This document shows positions 9,102 to 19,283 of a stretch of 64,000 nucleotides of DNA, piece by piece. The stretch comes from Pseudomonadota bacterium. GTDB lineage: Bacteria; Pseudomonadota; Gammaproteobacteria; Acidiferrobacterales; UBA6901. Numbering within the stretch: position 1 is the first letter of the stretch; every line of letters starts with the position of its first letter. The stretch spans positions 578,196 through 642,195 of the forward strand of contig JAJYEX010000001.1 of NCBI GenBank assembly GCA_021785515.1, given 5' to 3'. A program made the position numbers and the translations under genes. Below the pieces are notes generated by a model. The model worked only from the letters and a program-made list of their open reading frames with translations. It was not told the DNA's origin and ran no database searches.

Positions 9102-10050
9102 TCCGCGGATACTGGTTTTTGCCTACCACGATGTGGGTTACGAATGTCTCGAGGTCCTGATCCGGCGTGGATCGAACATCGTCGGTGTATTCACCCACCA
9201 GGACAGCCCGACGGAAAACATCTGGTTCAAATCGGTTCTCGCGCTGGCGCGCATGCATGCCATACCGGTGCATTCGCCGGAGTCGGTAAACACGCCGGAC
9301 TGGATTAATCGCATTCGTGCGCTGCAGCCTGAGATTCTGTTTTCGTTCTACTACCGGAATCTCATCTGCCAGGAGATTCTGGAGATTCCGAGTTTGGGTG
9401 CCTTCAATATGCACGGGTCCCTGTTGCCACGTTACCGTGGACGGGTTCCGGTAAACTGGGCTGTACTGAACGGCGAAACCCGCACCGGGGCAACACTGCA
9501 CGTGATGACCAGACGACCGGATGCCGGGGACATCGTGGGCCAGGAGGAAGTGGCGATCGGCCCGTTTGATACCGCCCAACAGGTCTTTGTCAAGGTCACC
9601 GCCGCGGCGAAACGGCTGCTGGAAAAACAGATTGGCTCGATTGAATCCGGCACCATACATCGCCAGGCCCAGGATGAAACGGCGGCAAGCTACTTTGGTG
9701 GCCGCAAACCCGAGGACGGCCGTATTGACTGGGCACAATCGGCCCAGCAGGTATTTAATCTCGTGCGGGCCGTCACGCACCCCTATCCTGGCGCATTTAC
9801 AGACCTGGGGGGCCGCCGGCTGTACATATGGTGGGCGCTTCCGAGGCCGGACAAAGGTCAAGGTGCACCAGGGGAAGTGATGTCGGCCCGCCCGCTTACC
9901 GTTGGTACGGGATCCGGCCACCTCGAAGTCGTCACTCTGCAGTGGCAGGACGACGACGAGCAGCCGGCGTCGGCCGGCACCCATGGTCTGCGCCCTGGAT
10001 TGCGCCTGGGCTTACCGCAGGCACCGTCGCATCCGGACACAATGAATTGA
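9088..10050 (+). CDS. UDP-L-Ara4N formyltransferase (stand-alone ArnA N-terminal domain)
   Basis: A 320-aa protein matching only the N-terminal half of enterobacterial ArnA, which uses 10-formyl-THF to formylate UDP-L-Ara4N. The catalytic triad of the family is visible: Asn and His in FNMHGSLLPRYRG, and Asp in RRPDAGDIVGQ. The C-terminal formyltransferase OB-like region (residues 210-300) is present, and a stop separates it from the decarboxylase gene 21 bases downstream. The start overlaps arnC. So the two ArnA activities are encoded separately here. Closely related sugar formyltransferases exist, but the operon context favours this role. Confidence 0.9.
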   Translation: MAVTSPRILVFAYHDVGYECLEVLIRRGSNIVGVFTHQDSPTENIWFKSVLALARMHAIPVHSPESVNTPDWINRIRALQPEILFSFYYRNLICQEILEIPSLGAFNMHGSLLPRYRGRVPVNWAVLNGETRTGATLHVMTRRPDAGDIVGQEEVAIGPFDTAQQVFVKVTAAAKRLLEKQIGSIESGTIHRQAQDETAASYFGGRKPEDGRIDWAQSAQQVFNLVRAVTHPYPGAFTDLGGRRLYIWWALPRPDKGQGAPGEVMSARPLTVGTGSGHLEVVTLQWQDDDEQPASAGTHGLRPGLRLGLPQAPSHPDTMN

Positions 10051-10071
10051 CATATTCAACGGAGATACAAA

Positions 10072-11112
10072 ATGACTCTTAAGGTTCTTATCCTCGGCGT
10101 CAACGGCTTTATCGGCAACAGCCTGACGCAGCACATTCTCGAAAGCAAAGACTGGGAAGTTTACGGAATGGACATGAACGCCGACAAGCTCGGCGAGTGT
10201 CTGGGCGACAAGCGTTTCCATTTTGTTGAGGGTGACATCACGATTAATCGCGAGTGGATCGAGTACCATGTAAAGAAATGCGACGTGGTACTTCCGCTGG
10301 TGGCGATTGCCACCCCGGCCACCTACGTGACCGACCCGCTGCGGGTGTTTGAGCTGGACTTCGAGGCCAATCTGCATATCGTGCGCATGTGCGTCCGCTA
10401 CGGAAAGCGGGTACTTTTCCCCTCCACCTCGGAAGTCTACGGCATGAGTCCGGAAGCCGAGTTCGACGAGGAGAACACTAACCTCGTTTTAGGCCCGATC
10501 CACAAGCAGCGCTGGATTTACTCCTGCTCGAAACAGCTCATGGATCGCGTTATATTTGCTTATGGTGCCAAGGAAAACCTGAAATTTACTCTGTTCCGTC
10601 CGTTCAACTGGATAGGACCAAAGCTCGACAACATTTTCGAACCCAAGGAGGGCAGCTCGCGGGTTCTGACTCAGTTCATCGGGAATATCCTGCGTGGCCA
10701 GGATATCAGGCTTGTGGACGGGGGCGAACAGCGACGCAGCTTTACATACATAGACGACGGCGTGGACGCCCTTCTGCGCATCATCGAGAACAAAGACGGT
10801 TGCGCCGATGGTCGTATCTTCAACATCGGAAATCCTCGAAATGACATGTCGATCCGCAAGCTGGCGGAAACACTGGTGGCGCTTATCAAAACCTACCCGA
10901 AATACGCGAAGCTTGCGGACAGCGTGAAGCTCGTCACTACGAGCTCCAGCGAGTACTACGGTAAGGGCTACCAAGACATCCTGACCCGCGTACCATCGAT
11001 CAAGAACGCCCAGAAATATCTGGGATGGAACCCGACTACAGACCTTAAGACAGCGCTGCATAAGACGCTCGACTATCATTTGGGGCGACCTACCCAGGAG
11101 CTGGAGGGCTGA
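10072..11112 (+). CDS. UDP-glucuronate decarboxylase (stand-alone ArnA C-terminal domain)
   Basis: A 346-aa extended short-chain dehydrogenase. It has the NAD-binding [10 protein letters not shown] near residue 10, PSTSEVYGM with the catalytic Ser/Thr-Glu pair near residue 118, YSCSKQLMD (YxxxK) near 148, and [14 protein letters not shown] with the paired Arg near 225. These match the C-terminal domain of ArnA, which oxidatively decarboxylates UDP-glucuronate to the UDP-4-keto-arabinose used by ArnB. It has its own GGAG ribosome site. UDP-glucose dehydrogenase, which would supply the substrate, is not in the window. Confidence 0.92.
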   Translation: MTLKVLILGVNGFIGNSLTQHILESKDWEVYGMDMNADKLGECLGDKRFHFVEGDITINREWIEYHVKKCDVVLPLVAIATPATYVTDPLRVFELDFEANLHIVRMCVRYGKRVLFPSTSEVYGMSPEAEFDEENTNLVLGPIHKQRWIYSCSKQLMDRVIFAYGAKENLKFTLFRPFNWIGPKLDNIFEPKEGSSRVLTQFIGNILRGQDIRLVDGGEQRRSFTYIDDGVDALLRIIENKDGCADGRIFNIGNPRNDMSIRKLAETLVALIKTYPKYAKLADSVKLVTTSSSEYYGKGYQDILTRVPSIKNAQKYLGWNPTTDLKTALHKTLDYHLGRPTQELEG

Positions 11113-11119
11113 GGCTGTC

Positions 11120-12028
11120 ATGTCTGGGGCGGTGCTTGCGGTCAAAGTCGACGTAGACACCGATCGGGGCACGCGTATCGGCGTGCCCAATCTGCTGGCG
11201 CTGTTCCGTGAACTCGGAATTCTGGCCACATTCCTATTTTCGCTCGGCCCGGATAATACCGGACGGGCGATTAAGCGTGTGTTTCGTCCTGGGTTTTTTA
11301 CCAAGGTCGCACGTACGAATGTCGTTGGAATGTATGGGGTTCGCACCCTGCTCAACGGGGTTCTGCTTCCAGGGCCGCATATCGGGCGCCGCAACGAGAA
11401 GGTAATGCGTGCTGCACGTTCCGCAGGCCACGAGGTCGGAATTCACTGCTACGACCACATACGCTGGCAGGATGCACTCGGACGGATGCGACAGACGGAA
11501 GTGGTCGAGGAGTTCGGAAAGGCTCAACGTGAATTTCAGCGGATATTCGGGGAACCGGCCGCCACGGCGGGCGCGGCAGGCTGGCAGGCAAATGGCTACA
11601 GCCTGGCCGCGTACGACGAGGCCGGACTGCGGTACGCAAGTGACGCACGCGGAACCCATCCGTTCTTACCTCGCGTTGGACGACAGGTATTCCGCACATT
11701 GCAGATTCCGACGACCTTGCCGACCCTGGATGAGCTGCTCGGACGGCCAGGATATAGCGATGCGCAGATCCTTGATTTGTACCTGTCGCGCCTGCGTGCC
11801 GGCGGACTGCACGTACTGACCGTGCACGCGGAAATCGAGGGGATGAGCAAGTTGCCGTTTTTTCGCGAGCTGCTGAGCGGCGTCCTGTCGGCACCGGTAC
11901 GTTTGTGCCGACTTACTGATATTGCTGAGGAACAGCTGCGCGCACGCCAGGCGATTCCGGTTTGCGAACTCGCACAGGGTCAGGTAGACGGCCGCTCAGG
12001 TACCCTTGCCGTACAGCGCTGCGCCTGA
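11120..12028 (+). CDS. arnD: 4-deoxy-4-formamido-L-arabinose-phosphoundecaprenol deformylase
   Basis: A 302-aa NodB-homology polysaccharide deacetylase family protein. The metal-binding motifs are VKVDVDTDRGTRIG at the N-terminus, HEVGIHCYDHIRW near residue 105, and HVLTVHAEIEG near residue 234. It removes the formyl group from undecaprenyl-P-Ara4FN before flipping, so it is the last cytoplasmic-side step. It begins 7 bases after the decarboxylase gene with a GAGG-type ribosome site and closes the arn operon. The next gene (bioB) is convergent, 16 bases away. Confidence 0.92.
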   Translation: MSGAVLAVKVDVDTDRGTRIGVPNLLALFRELGILATFLFSLGPDNTGRAIKRVFRPGFFTKVARTNVVGMYGVRTLLNGVLLPGPHIGRRNEKVMRAARSAGHEVGIHCYDHIRWQDALGRMRQTEVVEEFGKAQREFQRIFGEPAATAGAAGWQANGYSLAAYDEAGLRYASDARGTHPFLPRVGRQVFRTLQIPTTLPTLDELLGRPGYSDAQILDLYLSRLRAGGLHVLTVHAEIEGMSKLPFFRELLSGVLSAPVRLCRLTDIAEEQLRARQAIPVCELAQGQVDGRSGTLAVQRCA

Positions 12029-12044
12029 AACCACACGACCGCAA

Positions 12045-13025
12045 TCAACTACCGGTCCTGTGGAGTCCGTCTTGGGGTTCGGCGGTGTCGGACATTAGCG
12101 GGTGCAGTCCCAGTTTATCGAATAGAGCCTCATCCTGGTCCGTGCCGGGGTTCGGGGTGGTAAGAAGCCGGTCGCCGTAGAAAATGGAGTTGGCTCCGGC
12201 AAAGAAACACATTGCCTGCAGCGCCTCCGGCATATCACGTCGACCGGCCGATAGCCGGATGAAGCTGCGGGCAACCGCCAATCTGGTTACTGCAATCGTC
12301 CGGACGAATTCGATGGGGTCGAGTGCCGGAAGGTCACCGAGCGGCGTGCCTGGAATGCGCACCAGCAGGTTGATGGGTACGCTTTCCGGCTGAGGATCTA
12401 GGGCCGCGAGCTGCGCAATCAATCCTGCACGATCGGAGCGCCTTTCTCCCATGCCGACAATCCCACCGCTGCAGACCTTTATGCCGGCTTCGCGCACAAG
12501 CCTGAGCGTATCGATCCGGTCCTGCCAGCGATGCGTGCGGACCACCTGTGCATAAAACTCCGGGGCAGTATCGATATTGTGGTTGTAGTAGTCCAGTCCG
12601 GCCTGCGCCAGCTGTTGCGCCTGATCTTCACGCAACATCCCGAGGGTCACACAGGTTTCCAATCCCAGGGAGCGCACTGCCCGAACCATGTCGAGCACAG
12701 GCTCCAGATCCCGCTGTTTGGGCCCGCGCCATGCCGCACCCATGCAAAAGCGGGTGGCGCCCCGCTCCTTAGCGGCGCGGGCCGCCTCGGTAACCTCTGC
12801 AAGCGATAGCAGGGCCTGATTGTCGACCCCGGTGTGGTAACGGGCAGACTGCGAACAGTAACCGCAGTCTTCCGAGCAGCCGCCGGTCTTGATAGACAGC
12901 AGGGTGCTTACCTGCACCGCGTTGGGATCGAAATTCTGGCGGTGCACGACGTGGGCACGATACAGAAGGTCGTTGAACGGCAGATCAAAGAGGGTTTCGA
13001 CCTGGTTGACGGTCAGAACAGGCAT
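12045..13025 (-). CDS. bioB: Biotin synthase
   Basis: A 326-aa radical SAM enzyme that inserts sulfur into dethiobiotin. The SAM-cluster motif CSEDCGYC lies near residue 50. Further family motifs are [13 protein letters not shown] near 145, where an auxiliary cluster Cys region follows, and the [17 protein letters not shown] motif near the C-terminus. The length is normal. The gene stands alone: no bioA, bioF or bioD is adjacent. It is convergent with arnD and lies 93 bases downstream of fnr on the same strand. Confidence 0.95.
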   Translation of the reverse strand: MPVLTVNQVETLFDLPFNDLLYRAHVVHRQNFDPNAVQVSTLLSIKTGGCSEDCGYCSQSARYHTGVDNQALLSLAEVTEAARAAKERGATRFCMGAAWRGPKQRDLEPVLDMVRAVRSLGLETCVTLGMLREDQAQQLAQAGLDYYNHNIDTAPEFYAQVVRTHRWQDRIDTLRLVREAGIKVCSGGIVGMGERRSDRAGLIAQLAALDPQPESVPINLLVRIPGTPLGDLPALDPIEFVRTIAVTRLAVARSFIRLSAGRRDMPEALQAMCFFAGANSIFYGDRLLTTPNPGTDQDEALFDKLGLHPLMSDTAEPQDGLHRTGS

Positions 13026-13118
13026 AGCACGGCGCTCGCGGCTGGTGGAGAGGCGAAACTAGGCGAAGCAGTGGCCCTTGTCAACCCTAATTTCCGACCT
13101 GAGTTGACGGGGATTAGC

Positions 13119-13865
13119 CTAACCCAGGCGGCGTTGGATGGCCTCCAGGCTCGTGAGGTGAACGTATTTGCCCCGCACGGTAAGCAGTCCTTCTTCCTGG
13201 AAACGCGAAAACAGCCGGCTCACGGTTTCAAGGGCAAGACCCAGGTAGTCACCCAGATCCTGGCGCGACATGTGAAGTTTGATGTCCGTGGCGGACAGAC
13301 CCAAGCGTGCCTGACGCTCGGAAAAACTGTGCAGGCATGCAAGCACGCGTTCATCTGCACTCATCTTGCCGATCATGAGCAGCAGCTTGCTTTCCCGCCC
13401 GATCTCTCCGCTCATCAAACGCAGCAGCTGGTGCTGCAGTCCCGTAATGCGTCGCGCGAGTTCCTCAAGCCGACCCCATGGAATCTCACAGACCTCGGAA
13501 ACACTTAGCGCCTCAGCGTCGCAGCGGTGCCGCTCTCCATCAATCGCCTCGATGCCAAGAATCTCGCCAGGCAACTGGAACCCGGTAATCTGGATACGAC
13601 CATCCCCAAGAAGCTCCGAGGTCTTCATCGCTCCGGACCGTATCGCATACAGCATCTTCAACGGCTCACCCATGCGATACAGCTGCTCTCCCTTGCGCAG
13701 CGTGCGCCGTCGTCTGACCATCTGCTCGAGTGCCGTCAGGTCATCCCCGTGCAGCCCTAAAGGCAAACACAGGTCCCGCAAGCTGCAATCCTTGCAGGCC
13801 GTCTTGACGTTGGCCATGCTGACTACGGTCGCGCCCGCCTCGGGCGTCGTAAGGACTTTGGACAC
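13119..13865 (-). CDS. fnr: FNR-type oxygen-responsive transcription regulator
   Basis: A 248-aa CRP/FNR family activator. Cysteines at 24, 27, 33 and 115 (CKDCSLRDLC and ERHRCDAEAL) match the four ligands of the oxygen-labile [4Fe-4S] cluster of FNR/Anr. The recognition helix LALETVSRLFSRF has the Glu-Ser-Arg triplet that reads TTGAT half-sites. Start is GTG, supported by AGGAGGT 8 bases upstream. It lies next to hemN and ubiT, both anaerobic functions. Boxes of the expected type occur before ubiT, the ubiUV operon, dsrAB and hppA in this window. I saw no box in its own upstream region. Confidence 0.93.
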   Translation of the reverse strand: MSKVLTTPEAGATVVSMANVKTACKDCSLRDLCLPLGLHGDDLTALEQMVRRRRTLRKGEQLYRMGEPLKMLYAIRSGAMKTSELLGDGRIQITGFQLPGEILGIEAIDGERHRCDAEALSVSEVCEIPWGRLEELARRITGLQHQLLRLMSGEIGRESKLLLMIGKMSADERVLACLHSFSERQARLGLSATDIKLHMSRQDLGDYLGLALETVSRLFSRFQEEGLLTVRGKYVHLTSLEAIQRRLG

Positions 13866-14145
13866 AGGCGCAGACCTCCTGTAAGGTCAAGATCGTGCTC
13901 TGGGCACGACAGAACATAATTTCAAGCGCTGAATGCGTTTGGCCTTGTTTTCCCCGAGCTCATCGCAGAATTGCCGTACGCCTGCCTCCCAACGGCCTTC
14001 GCCGCCGAACCAGATGGGTCGACCTCGGATGAGGTTGTTTACAACGACACGGTCCCGGGCGCATGACATCCATGCCTGCCTGATACGGCTATATACCGAC
14101 CCAGCTCCTCTGCCAACCGCACATCCGGAACGCGGCACATGCGGT

Positions 14146-15534
14146 CTAAATGACCTTGGAAAACCGCTGCGCGCTCTGCTCGCGCAGATACCGGTCAAAA
14201 ACCATGCAGATGTTCCGGATAAGAAGCTTGCCGGCGGGCAGAACCCGAATCGAATGCGGGTCGACTGTGAGCAGACCGTCTTCCTGCATGGGTACGAGCT
14301 CCCGCAGTTCGCGCGCAAAATAGTCTGCAAAGCGAACATTGAACCGTCCACTGATCGATTCCATATCCAGTTCGAAATGACAGATAAGCCGCGTTATGAT
14401 CTCGCGCCGCAGACGATCATCTTCGCTCAGCCCTAGACCGCGCATTACGGGAATATGGTCCGCGTCGACCAAGGAATAATACTCTTCAAGCGTACGCACA
14501 TTCTGGCTGTAGCTTGCGCCAAGCTTGCCGATTGCGGTGATTCCCAGAGCGACGAGATCGCAATCGGCGTGGGTGGAGTAACCCTGAAAATTACGATAGA
14601 GCGTGCCATTACGCTGCGCAATCGCAAGCTCGTCGTCCGGACGCGCGAAATGATCCATACCGATATACACGTAACCGGCAGCTTCCAGCTTGTCGATTGT
14701 AAGCTGAAGTATGTCTAGCTTGTTCCCGGCGCTTGGGAGATCCGCGACATTGATGCGGCGCTGCGGCTTGAACAGCTCCGGAAGGTGCGCATAATTGAAA
14801 ACTGAAAGCCGCTCCGGTCCGGCGGCGATAACACGATCGAGCGTCCGCTCGAAACTGTCCCGCGTCTGATGCGGCAGTCCATATATGAGGTCAATATTGG
14901 TCGAACGAAACCCGTGTCGCCGGGCCGCTTCAAGCACCGCCACCGTTTCCTCTTCGGACTGCACTCGGTTAACCGCCTTCTGCACTACGGGATCGAAATC
15001 CTGAACGCCCAGGCTGATGCGGTTAAACCCCAGCTCACGCAGCAGGCGTATCGTCTCTCCGTCGGCGGTACGGGGATCCACCTCAATGGAGTATTCCCCC
15101 GTATCATCACTGCGCAGGCTGAAGTGTTCACGCAGCGTTGCCATCAAAGCCTGCATTTCGGCCGCAGAGATGAACGTCGGCGTACCCCCACCCCAGTGCA
15201 GCTGGTCAACTGGCCTGGCGCGGTCAAATAGCGCTCCTTGAAGGGCAATTTCACGATGCAGCCGCTGCAAATAGGGCGCCGCACGCGCATGATCCTTGGT
15301 TACTACCTTATTACAGGCACAGTAGTAACACACCGTGTCACAGAATGGCACGTGAACGTAAAGCGAGAGCGCTGGTGGTGGCGTTCCGCTGTTGCTGCGG
15401 GCGGCCCAGGCGCGATATTCGGACTCGCCGAAACCCTGATGGAACTGGACTGCGGTCGGATACGACGTATAGCGCGGCCCCGCCTTGTCATAGCGGCGCA
15501 GAAGTTCCGGTTCGAATTTTACGGAATGATTCAT
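14146..15534 (-). CDS. hemN: Oxygen-independent coproporphyrinogen III dehydrogenase
   Basis: A radical SAM enzyme of 462 aa (E. coli HemN is 457) that converts coproporphyrinogen III to protoporphyrinogen IX without oxygen. The SAM-cluster motif CDTVCYYCAC lies near residue 60, preceded by LSLYVHVPF. HWGGGTPTF and QDFDPVVQKAVNRVQ are family motifs. An upstream in-frame extension exists, but ATG 15534 gives the canonical N-terminus MNHSVKFEPELLRRYD. It is the anaerobic heme route, consistent with the neighbouring fnr and ubiT. No FNR-like box is visible directly upstream within 150 bases. Confidence 0.95.
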   Translation of the reverse strand: MNHSVKFEPELLRRYDKAGPRYTSYPTAVQFHQGFGESEYRAWAARSNSGTPPPALSLYVHVPFCDTVCYYCACNKVVTKDHARAAPYLQRLHREIALQGALFDRARPVDQLHWGGGTPTFISAAEMQALMATLREHFSLRSDDTGEYSIEVDPRTADGETIRLLRELGFNRISLGVQDFDPVVQKAVNRVQSEEETVAVLEAARRHGFRSTNIDLIYGLPHQTRDSFERTLDRVIAAGPERLSVFNYAHLPELFKPQRRINVADLPSAGNKLDILQLTIDKLEAAGYVYIGMDHFARPDDELAIAQRNGTLYRNFQGYSTHADCDLVALGITAIGKLGASYSQNVRTLEEYYSLVDADHIPVMRGLGLSEDDRLRREIITRLICHFELDMESISGRFNVRFADYFARELRELVPMQEDGLLTVDPHSIRVLPAGKLLIRNICMVFDRYLREQSAQRFSKVI

Positions 15535-15913
15535 ATTGTCACTTGCCAGCTGGCACCACTGGTGGGCTGTTACAAAGCCCGGTGTACGGCACCGAATAAA
15601 GACCAAAACCGGTATTTTGCCAATACAGGCCGCAGAAGACCGAATCGGTACAGAACCATGGCCCACGGGCAGAGGGCCACCGCTGTTAAGCGTACCGCAC
15701 ACCTGTGGTGATGCGCCATCTTAAACCGATGCAATTTGGCTACGGGGCACGAAAGACCCCTCGCGCCCATCACAATGTACTGATTTTGTAATATCTTCGA
15801 GAAAAACCAGCAGCCCCGGGCCCGCTGGAGCCAACCCAGCAGCCGGCAGGGCCCGCGCGCTTTGGACATGCTGGGGTGGGGTCAACGCCGGGGGCCGACC
15901 ACCGGCGCATATG

Positions 15914-15927
15914 TTGACGCGGGTCAA
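15914..15927. promoter_or_regulatory. FNR-family box of the ubiT promoter
   Basis: TTGACGCGGGTCAA is a perfect inverted repeat, TTGAC-N4-GTCAA. Its centre (15920.5) lies exactly 41.5 bases before a start site predicted at 15962. A -10 element TAAAAT (5 of 6 matches) sits at 15950-15955, the class II FNR spacing. The ubiT ATG follows at 15989. This is the best-formed FNR promoter in the window. Confidence 0.7.
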
Positions 15928-15988
15928 TCGCGGCACCGCCTCTCCCGGCTAAAATCAGTAGTTTTCAACCGACCCAGAGGTATGTCGC

Positions 15989-16492
15989 ATGCGCCTTCCG
16001 CTCCAGCCTGCCCTAGTCGGCCTGCGCGTGATACCGGAAACTGTCCACAGCCGGGTCATGGCGACCGTGCTCAACCACCTGCTGCGCGGCCAGGCCATCG
16101 AGCAGAGGCTTCCGGATCTCGAAGGGAAACGGGTAGACATCGAGATCTCCGACGCCCCCTGCACCCTGAGACTGCAGGTGTCCGGATCGAAAATACACGC
16201 CTGCTCCCAGAAATCGTCCATCTGCGACGTACGCATCCGGGGTACACTGGCGGATTACTGGAAGCTTGCCACCCGCTCCGAGGATCCCGACACCTTATTC
16301 TTTGCCCGCCGCCTGTGCCTGGAAGGCGACACTGAGACTGGTTTGTATATCAAGAACCTGCTGGACGCTCTGGAGTTCGACTGGCAGGCCCATACCGTGT
16401 CGGTACTGGGTCCGCGCCTCGGCCAGACCGTGAGCGGGCTGCTGCGCAATGTTGCAAGCACTGCGCCGATCTCGACGCGCAGACCCAGATAG
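15989..16492 (+). CDS. ubiT: Anaerobic ubiquinone biosynthesis accessory factor UbiT
   Basis: A 167-aa SCP2-domain lipid-binding protein of the UbiT (YhbT) family. UbiT supports oxygen-independent ubiquinone synthesis together with UbiU and UbiV. The SCP2 fold is recognisable in DIEISDAPCTLRLQVSG, VRIRGTLADYWKLATRSEDP and FFARRLCLEGDTETGLYIKN. The FNR-type promoter just upstream and the presence of ubiU and ubiV elsewhere in the window support the call. The C-terminal 25 residues are basic and probably disordered. It is divergent from hemN, across a 454-base intergenic region. Confidence 0.9.
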   Translation: MRLPLQPALVGLRVIPETVHSRVMATVLNHLLRGQAIEQRLPDLEGKRVDIEISDAPCTLRLQVSGSKIHACSQKSSICDVRIRGTLADYWKLATRSEDPDTLFFARRLCLEGDTETGLYIKNLLDALEFDWQAHTVSVLGPRLGQTVSGLLRNVASTAPISTRRPR

Positions 16493-16501
16493 CCACACGG
16501 T

Positions 16502-16528
16502 GATGGCTGCTGGCCATCAGCAGCCATC
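16502..16528 (+). terminator. Hairpin after ubiT
   Basis: GATGGCTGCTG and CAGCAGCCATC form a perfect 11-bp stem with a 5-base loop, 10 bases after the ubiT stop. There is no T-run after it, so it may be a 3'-end stabiliser or a factor-assisted terminator. Confidence 0.45.
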
Positions 16529-17053
16529 CAGCCCGCCACAGCAAGCACCCCAAATACCTATGTCCGGGCGAAAAGCACTGACGCGAACCTGACCAGCGTC
16601 ACGAAGGTTTGTGTACAAGCTTCAAACTTAGGACATTGGCAATTCGCGTCCCGTGGCCAATCAATCGGCCGTTTGCGCTCGCGCCACCACCCGCCTTCTC
16701 GCCGGGGAGTAACCATTTCCCCACGATCAGACCTTTATAAGACCGGCTTGTCTTGATCGAGATCGATGAGCACGCGTTCGGGATTCTTCTGTACCCTAGC
16801 CCGCTCAGGCATGAGCCCGCTGAACATCATGAATTGACGGTACTAGCCCTGCTCCAAAGCCACCAATTCCTTGTAACCCTGATATGTTACCCTGCCATGA
16901 ACAACTGCCGCGTGAATTCTGGCTCAGTATGGTGACGGTCTCTTCACGCGCAAACGTCCTCTTGGAAATCGTTAGCTATTTTCCAGGCCGGATATCCCCT
17001 CAATCGGCGTAAGACAAAAATCGCCGGCCAGGTCACAATGCAAAAACCTTTGA
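16529..17053. other. Intergenic region without a supported gene
   Basis: About 525 bases between ubiT and pyrC, two convergent genes. Short open frames exist but lack a ribosome site or recognisable protein character. A sequence one base off an FNR box (TTGATCGAGATCGA at 16753-16766) is present but no gene follows it in a sensible orientation. Confidence 0.6.
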
Positions 17054-18100
17054 TCATGCAACTACATCTCTTTCCATTCGCCAGAACACCGTTTCGTTGG
17101 CACGCAGCGGCACAACCGCGTCGCCCCCAAGCGGAATTTCCGCGGGGACGCGCCAGGAATCCTTAACCAGCGTCACGGTGTCGCGGTTGCGCGGCAAGCG
17201 ATAGAAATCCGGCCCATGAAAACTGGCGAACGCCTCGAGCTTGTCGAGCGCGCCGACCCGCTCGAAGACCTCGGCGTACAATTCAAGTGCGGCGTGCGCG
17301 GTGTAAATCCCGGCACAGCCGCAGGGGGATTCTTTAGCGCGCCGGCCGTGCGGTGCGCTATCAGTGCCCAAGAAAAACTTCGGGCTGCCGCCTGTGGCCG
17401 CAGCAACGAGCGCTCTACGGTGTCCATCGCGCTTCAACACCGGCAAACAATAGTGGTGCGGGCGCAGGCCCCCGGCGAACAGGTCGTTACGGTTAAGCAG
17501 CAAGTGGTGCGCGGTGATCGTAGCTGCCACATTTTGTCCAGCCTGCTCAACAAACGCCACGCCCTCTTCCGTCGTTATGTGCTCAAGCACCATGCGAAGT
17601 TTTGGAAACAGGCGCAGAAGCGGCACCATGTGGCGCTCAAGAAACACCGCCTCGCGATCAAAGACGTCCACGTCACAATCGGTTACCTCACCATGTAGCA
17701 GCAGCGGCAGGTCGTGCCTTTCCATCTCGGCCAATACCGGGTACACACGCTCAATGTTGGTAACGCCGCTCTCAGAGTTGGTGGTAGCCCCGGCTGGGTA
17801 GTACTTGACCGCGCGAACCACGCCGCTCGCCTTTGTCCTGGCAATCTCCGAGGGAGCTGTGTAATCGGTGAGGTAGAGCGTCATGAGCGGCTCAAAGGAC
17901 AAGCCCGCAGGTAAAGCGGCCAGTATCCGCTCGCGGTATGAGCGCGCTTCTTCCAACGTCCGCACCGGCGGCTTGAGATTCGGCATGACAATAGCGCGCG
18001 CAAAGCGCTCCGCCGTGTCAGGGAGCACCGTACGCAGCATCATATCGTCGCGCAGGTGCAGGTGCCAGTCGTCGGGGCGGGTAAGGGTTAGCCGTTGCAC
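17054..18100 (-). CDS. pyrC: Dihydroorotase
   Basis: A 348-aa class II (PyrC) dihydroorotase of de novo pyrimidine synthesis. The metal-site motif DWHLHLRDD is at residues 11-19. [15 protein letters not shown] near residue 97 carries the lysine that is carboxylated to bridge the two zinc ions. Further metal ligands appear in [11 protein letters not shown] and [26 protein letters not shown] holds the catalytic Asp. The length equals E. coli PyrC. It follows purK by 7 bases, giving a purE-purK-pyrC transcription unit. Confidence 0.96.
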   Translation of the reverse strand: MQRLTLTRPDDWHLHLRDDMMLRTVLPDTAERFARAIVMPNLKPPVRTLEEARSYRERILAALPAGLSFEPLMTLYLTDYTAPSEIARTKASGVVRAVKYYPAGATTNSESGVTNIERVYPVLAEMERHDLPLLLHGEVTDCDVDVFDREAVFLERHMVPLLRLFPKLRMVLEHITTEEGVAFVEQAGQNVAATITAHHLLLNRNDLFAGGLRPHHYCLPVLKRDGHRRALVAAATGGSPKFFLGTDSAPHGRRAKESPCGCAGIYTAHAALELYAEVFERVGALDKLEAFASFHGPDFYRLPRNRDTVTLVKDSWRVPAEIPLGGDAVVPLRANETVFWRMERDVVA

Positions 18101-18107
18101 AGCGTCG

Positions 18108-19283
18108 TCACTTGTGTGCCGCCTCGCCCGCCAATCGCTGACGCCACAGCGCCATCGGCTTACGCGTCACAACCCGCCTGACCCTCAGGGCCCTGGCGCG
18201 CGCATCGTCGAGCGTGTCGCCGAGACAGGTAAAGTGTCCCATTTTACGCCCGGACCGCGCCGCGCGCTTGCCGTACAAATGGAGCTTGGCGCGTGGCTCA
18301 TTCAGGATCGCGTCCCACCGCGGTGCATGTGGAATCCAAAGGTCGCCGAGCAGATTGGTCATCGCCGCCGGACATAAAAGTGCGGGGTCGCCTAGCGGCA
18401 GTCCGCAAAGTGCGCGCACTTGCTGTTCGAACTGGGAGGTAATACAGGCGTCAAGGGTAACATGACCGCTGTTGTGCGGGCGCGGTGCAATCTCGTTAAC
18501 GAGCAATTCACCGTTGGACACGAAAAATTCGACTGCGAGCACGCCGACGTAGTCAAGCACACCGGCGATACGATTGGCTGCATCCACAGCCGCTTGCGCT
18601 ACGGCGGATGGCGTGCGTGCAGGAATCAAGCTGGTGTCGAGAATTCCACCCCGATGACGATTTTCAATCACAGGATACACAGCGGTGGCACCATCTGCCC
18701 CGCGCGCCAGGACCACCGAGATTTCCTTTTGAAAAACGGTCAGTTTTTCCAGCACGCAAGGCTCGCTCCCGAAACTCTCAAAGGCGGCAAGCGCCTCGGC
18801 AAGGCTGCGCACTCGCGCCTGGCCCTTGCCATCGTAACCCAGGCGGGCGCGTTTGAGCACGGCGGAACCGCCGAGGTGTACCAGCGCCTCAGATAGCCCG
18901 TCACTGTCGAGCACGACCGAGAAGGGTACCACAGCAAGACCGCACTCCGCGAGGAACCGCTTCTCACGGACGCGGTCCTGGGCGATGGCGACCGCCGCAA
19001 CGCCGGGCCGCACCGGCCGGACGCGCGCAAGAAATTCGAGGCTCGATGCCGGCACGTTCTCAAATTCGACGGTTACCGCTGCGCATTGGCGCGCGAGTTC
19101 ATCGAGCGCCTGCCGGTCGGCGTAATCAGCCGCGAGATGAACATCTGCTATACGCCCGGCGGGGCTATCCGGGTCTGGATCAAGCACGACGACCCGATAG
19201 CCCATACGCTGGGCGGTTACTGCAAACATACGCCCGAGCTGACCTCCGCCAAGCACCCCCACCGTGGCACCGGGGAGGATCAT
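18108..19283 (-). CDS. purK: 5-(carboxyamino)imidazole ribonucleotide synthase
   Basis: A 391-aa ATP-grasp enzyme that carboxylates AIR using ATP and bicarbonate. The N-terminal nucleotide fold has [13 protein letters not shown], and the ATP-grasp core has [14 protein letters not shown] and [14 protein letters not shown], all hallmark PurK motifs. Its start overlaps the purE stop (ATGA). Length is within the family range (355-400). Confidence 0.95.
   Translation of the reverse strand: MILPGATVGVLGGGQLGRMFAVTAQRMGYRVVVLDPDPDSPAGRIADVHLAADYADRQALDELARQCAAVTVEFENVPASSLEFLARVRPVRPGVAAVAIAQDRVREKRFLAECGLAVVPFSVVLDSDGLSEALVHLGGSAVLKRARLGYDGKGQARVRSLAEALAAFESFGSEPCVLEKLTVFQKEISVVLARGADGATAVYPVIENRHRGGILDTSLIPARTPSAVAQAAVDAANRIAGVLDYVGVLAVEFFVSNGELLVNEIAPRPHNSGHVTLDACITSQFEQQVRALCGLPLGDPALLCPAAMTNLLGDLWIPHAPRWDAILNEPRAKLHLYGKRAARSGRKMGHFTCLGDTLDDARARALRVRRVVTRKPMALWRQRLAGEAAHK

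Noticed and set aside
12045-16492. bioB-fnr-hemN as one operon with FNR-controlled biotin synthesis
   Set aside because: Gaps of 93 and 280 bases and no FNR box directly before fnr or bioB. The genes are neighbours but co-transcription is not supported.
16753-16766. TTGATCGAGATCGA, one base off an FNR box
   Set aside because: It lies between the 3' ends of convergent ubiT and pyrC with no gene start to control.
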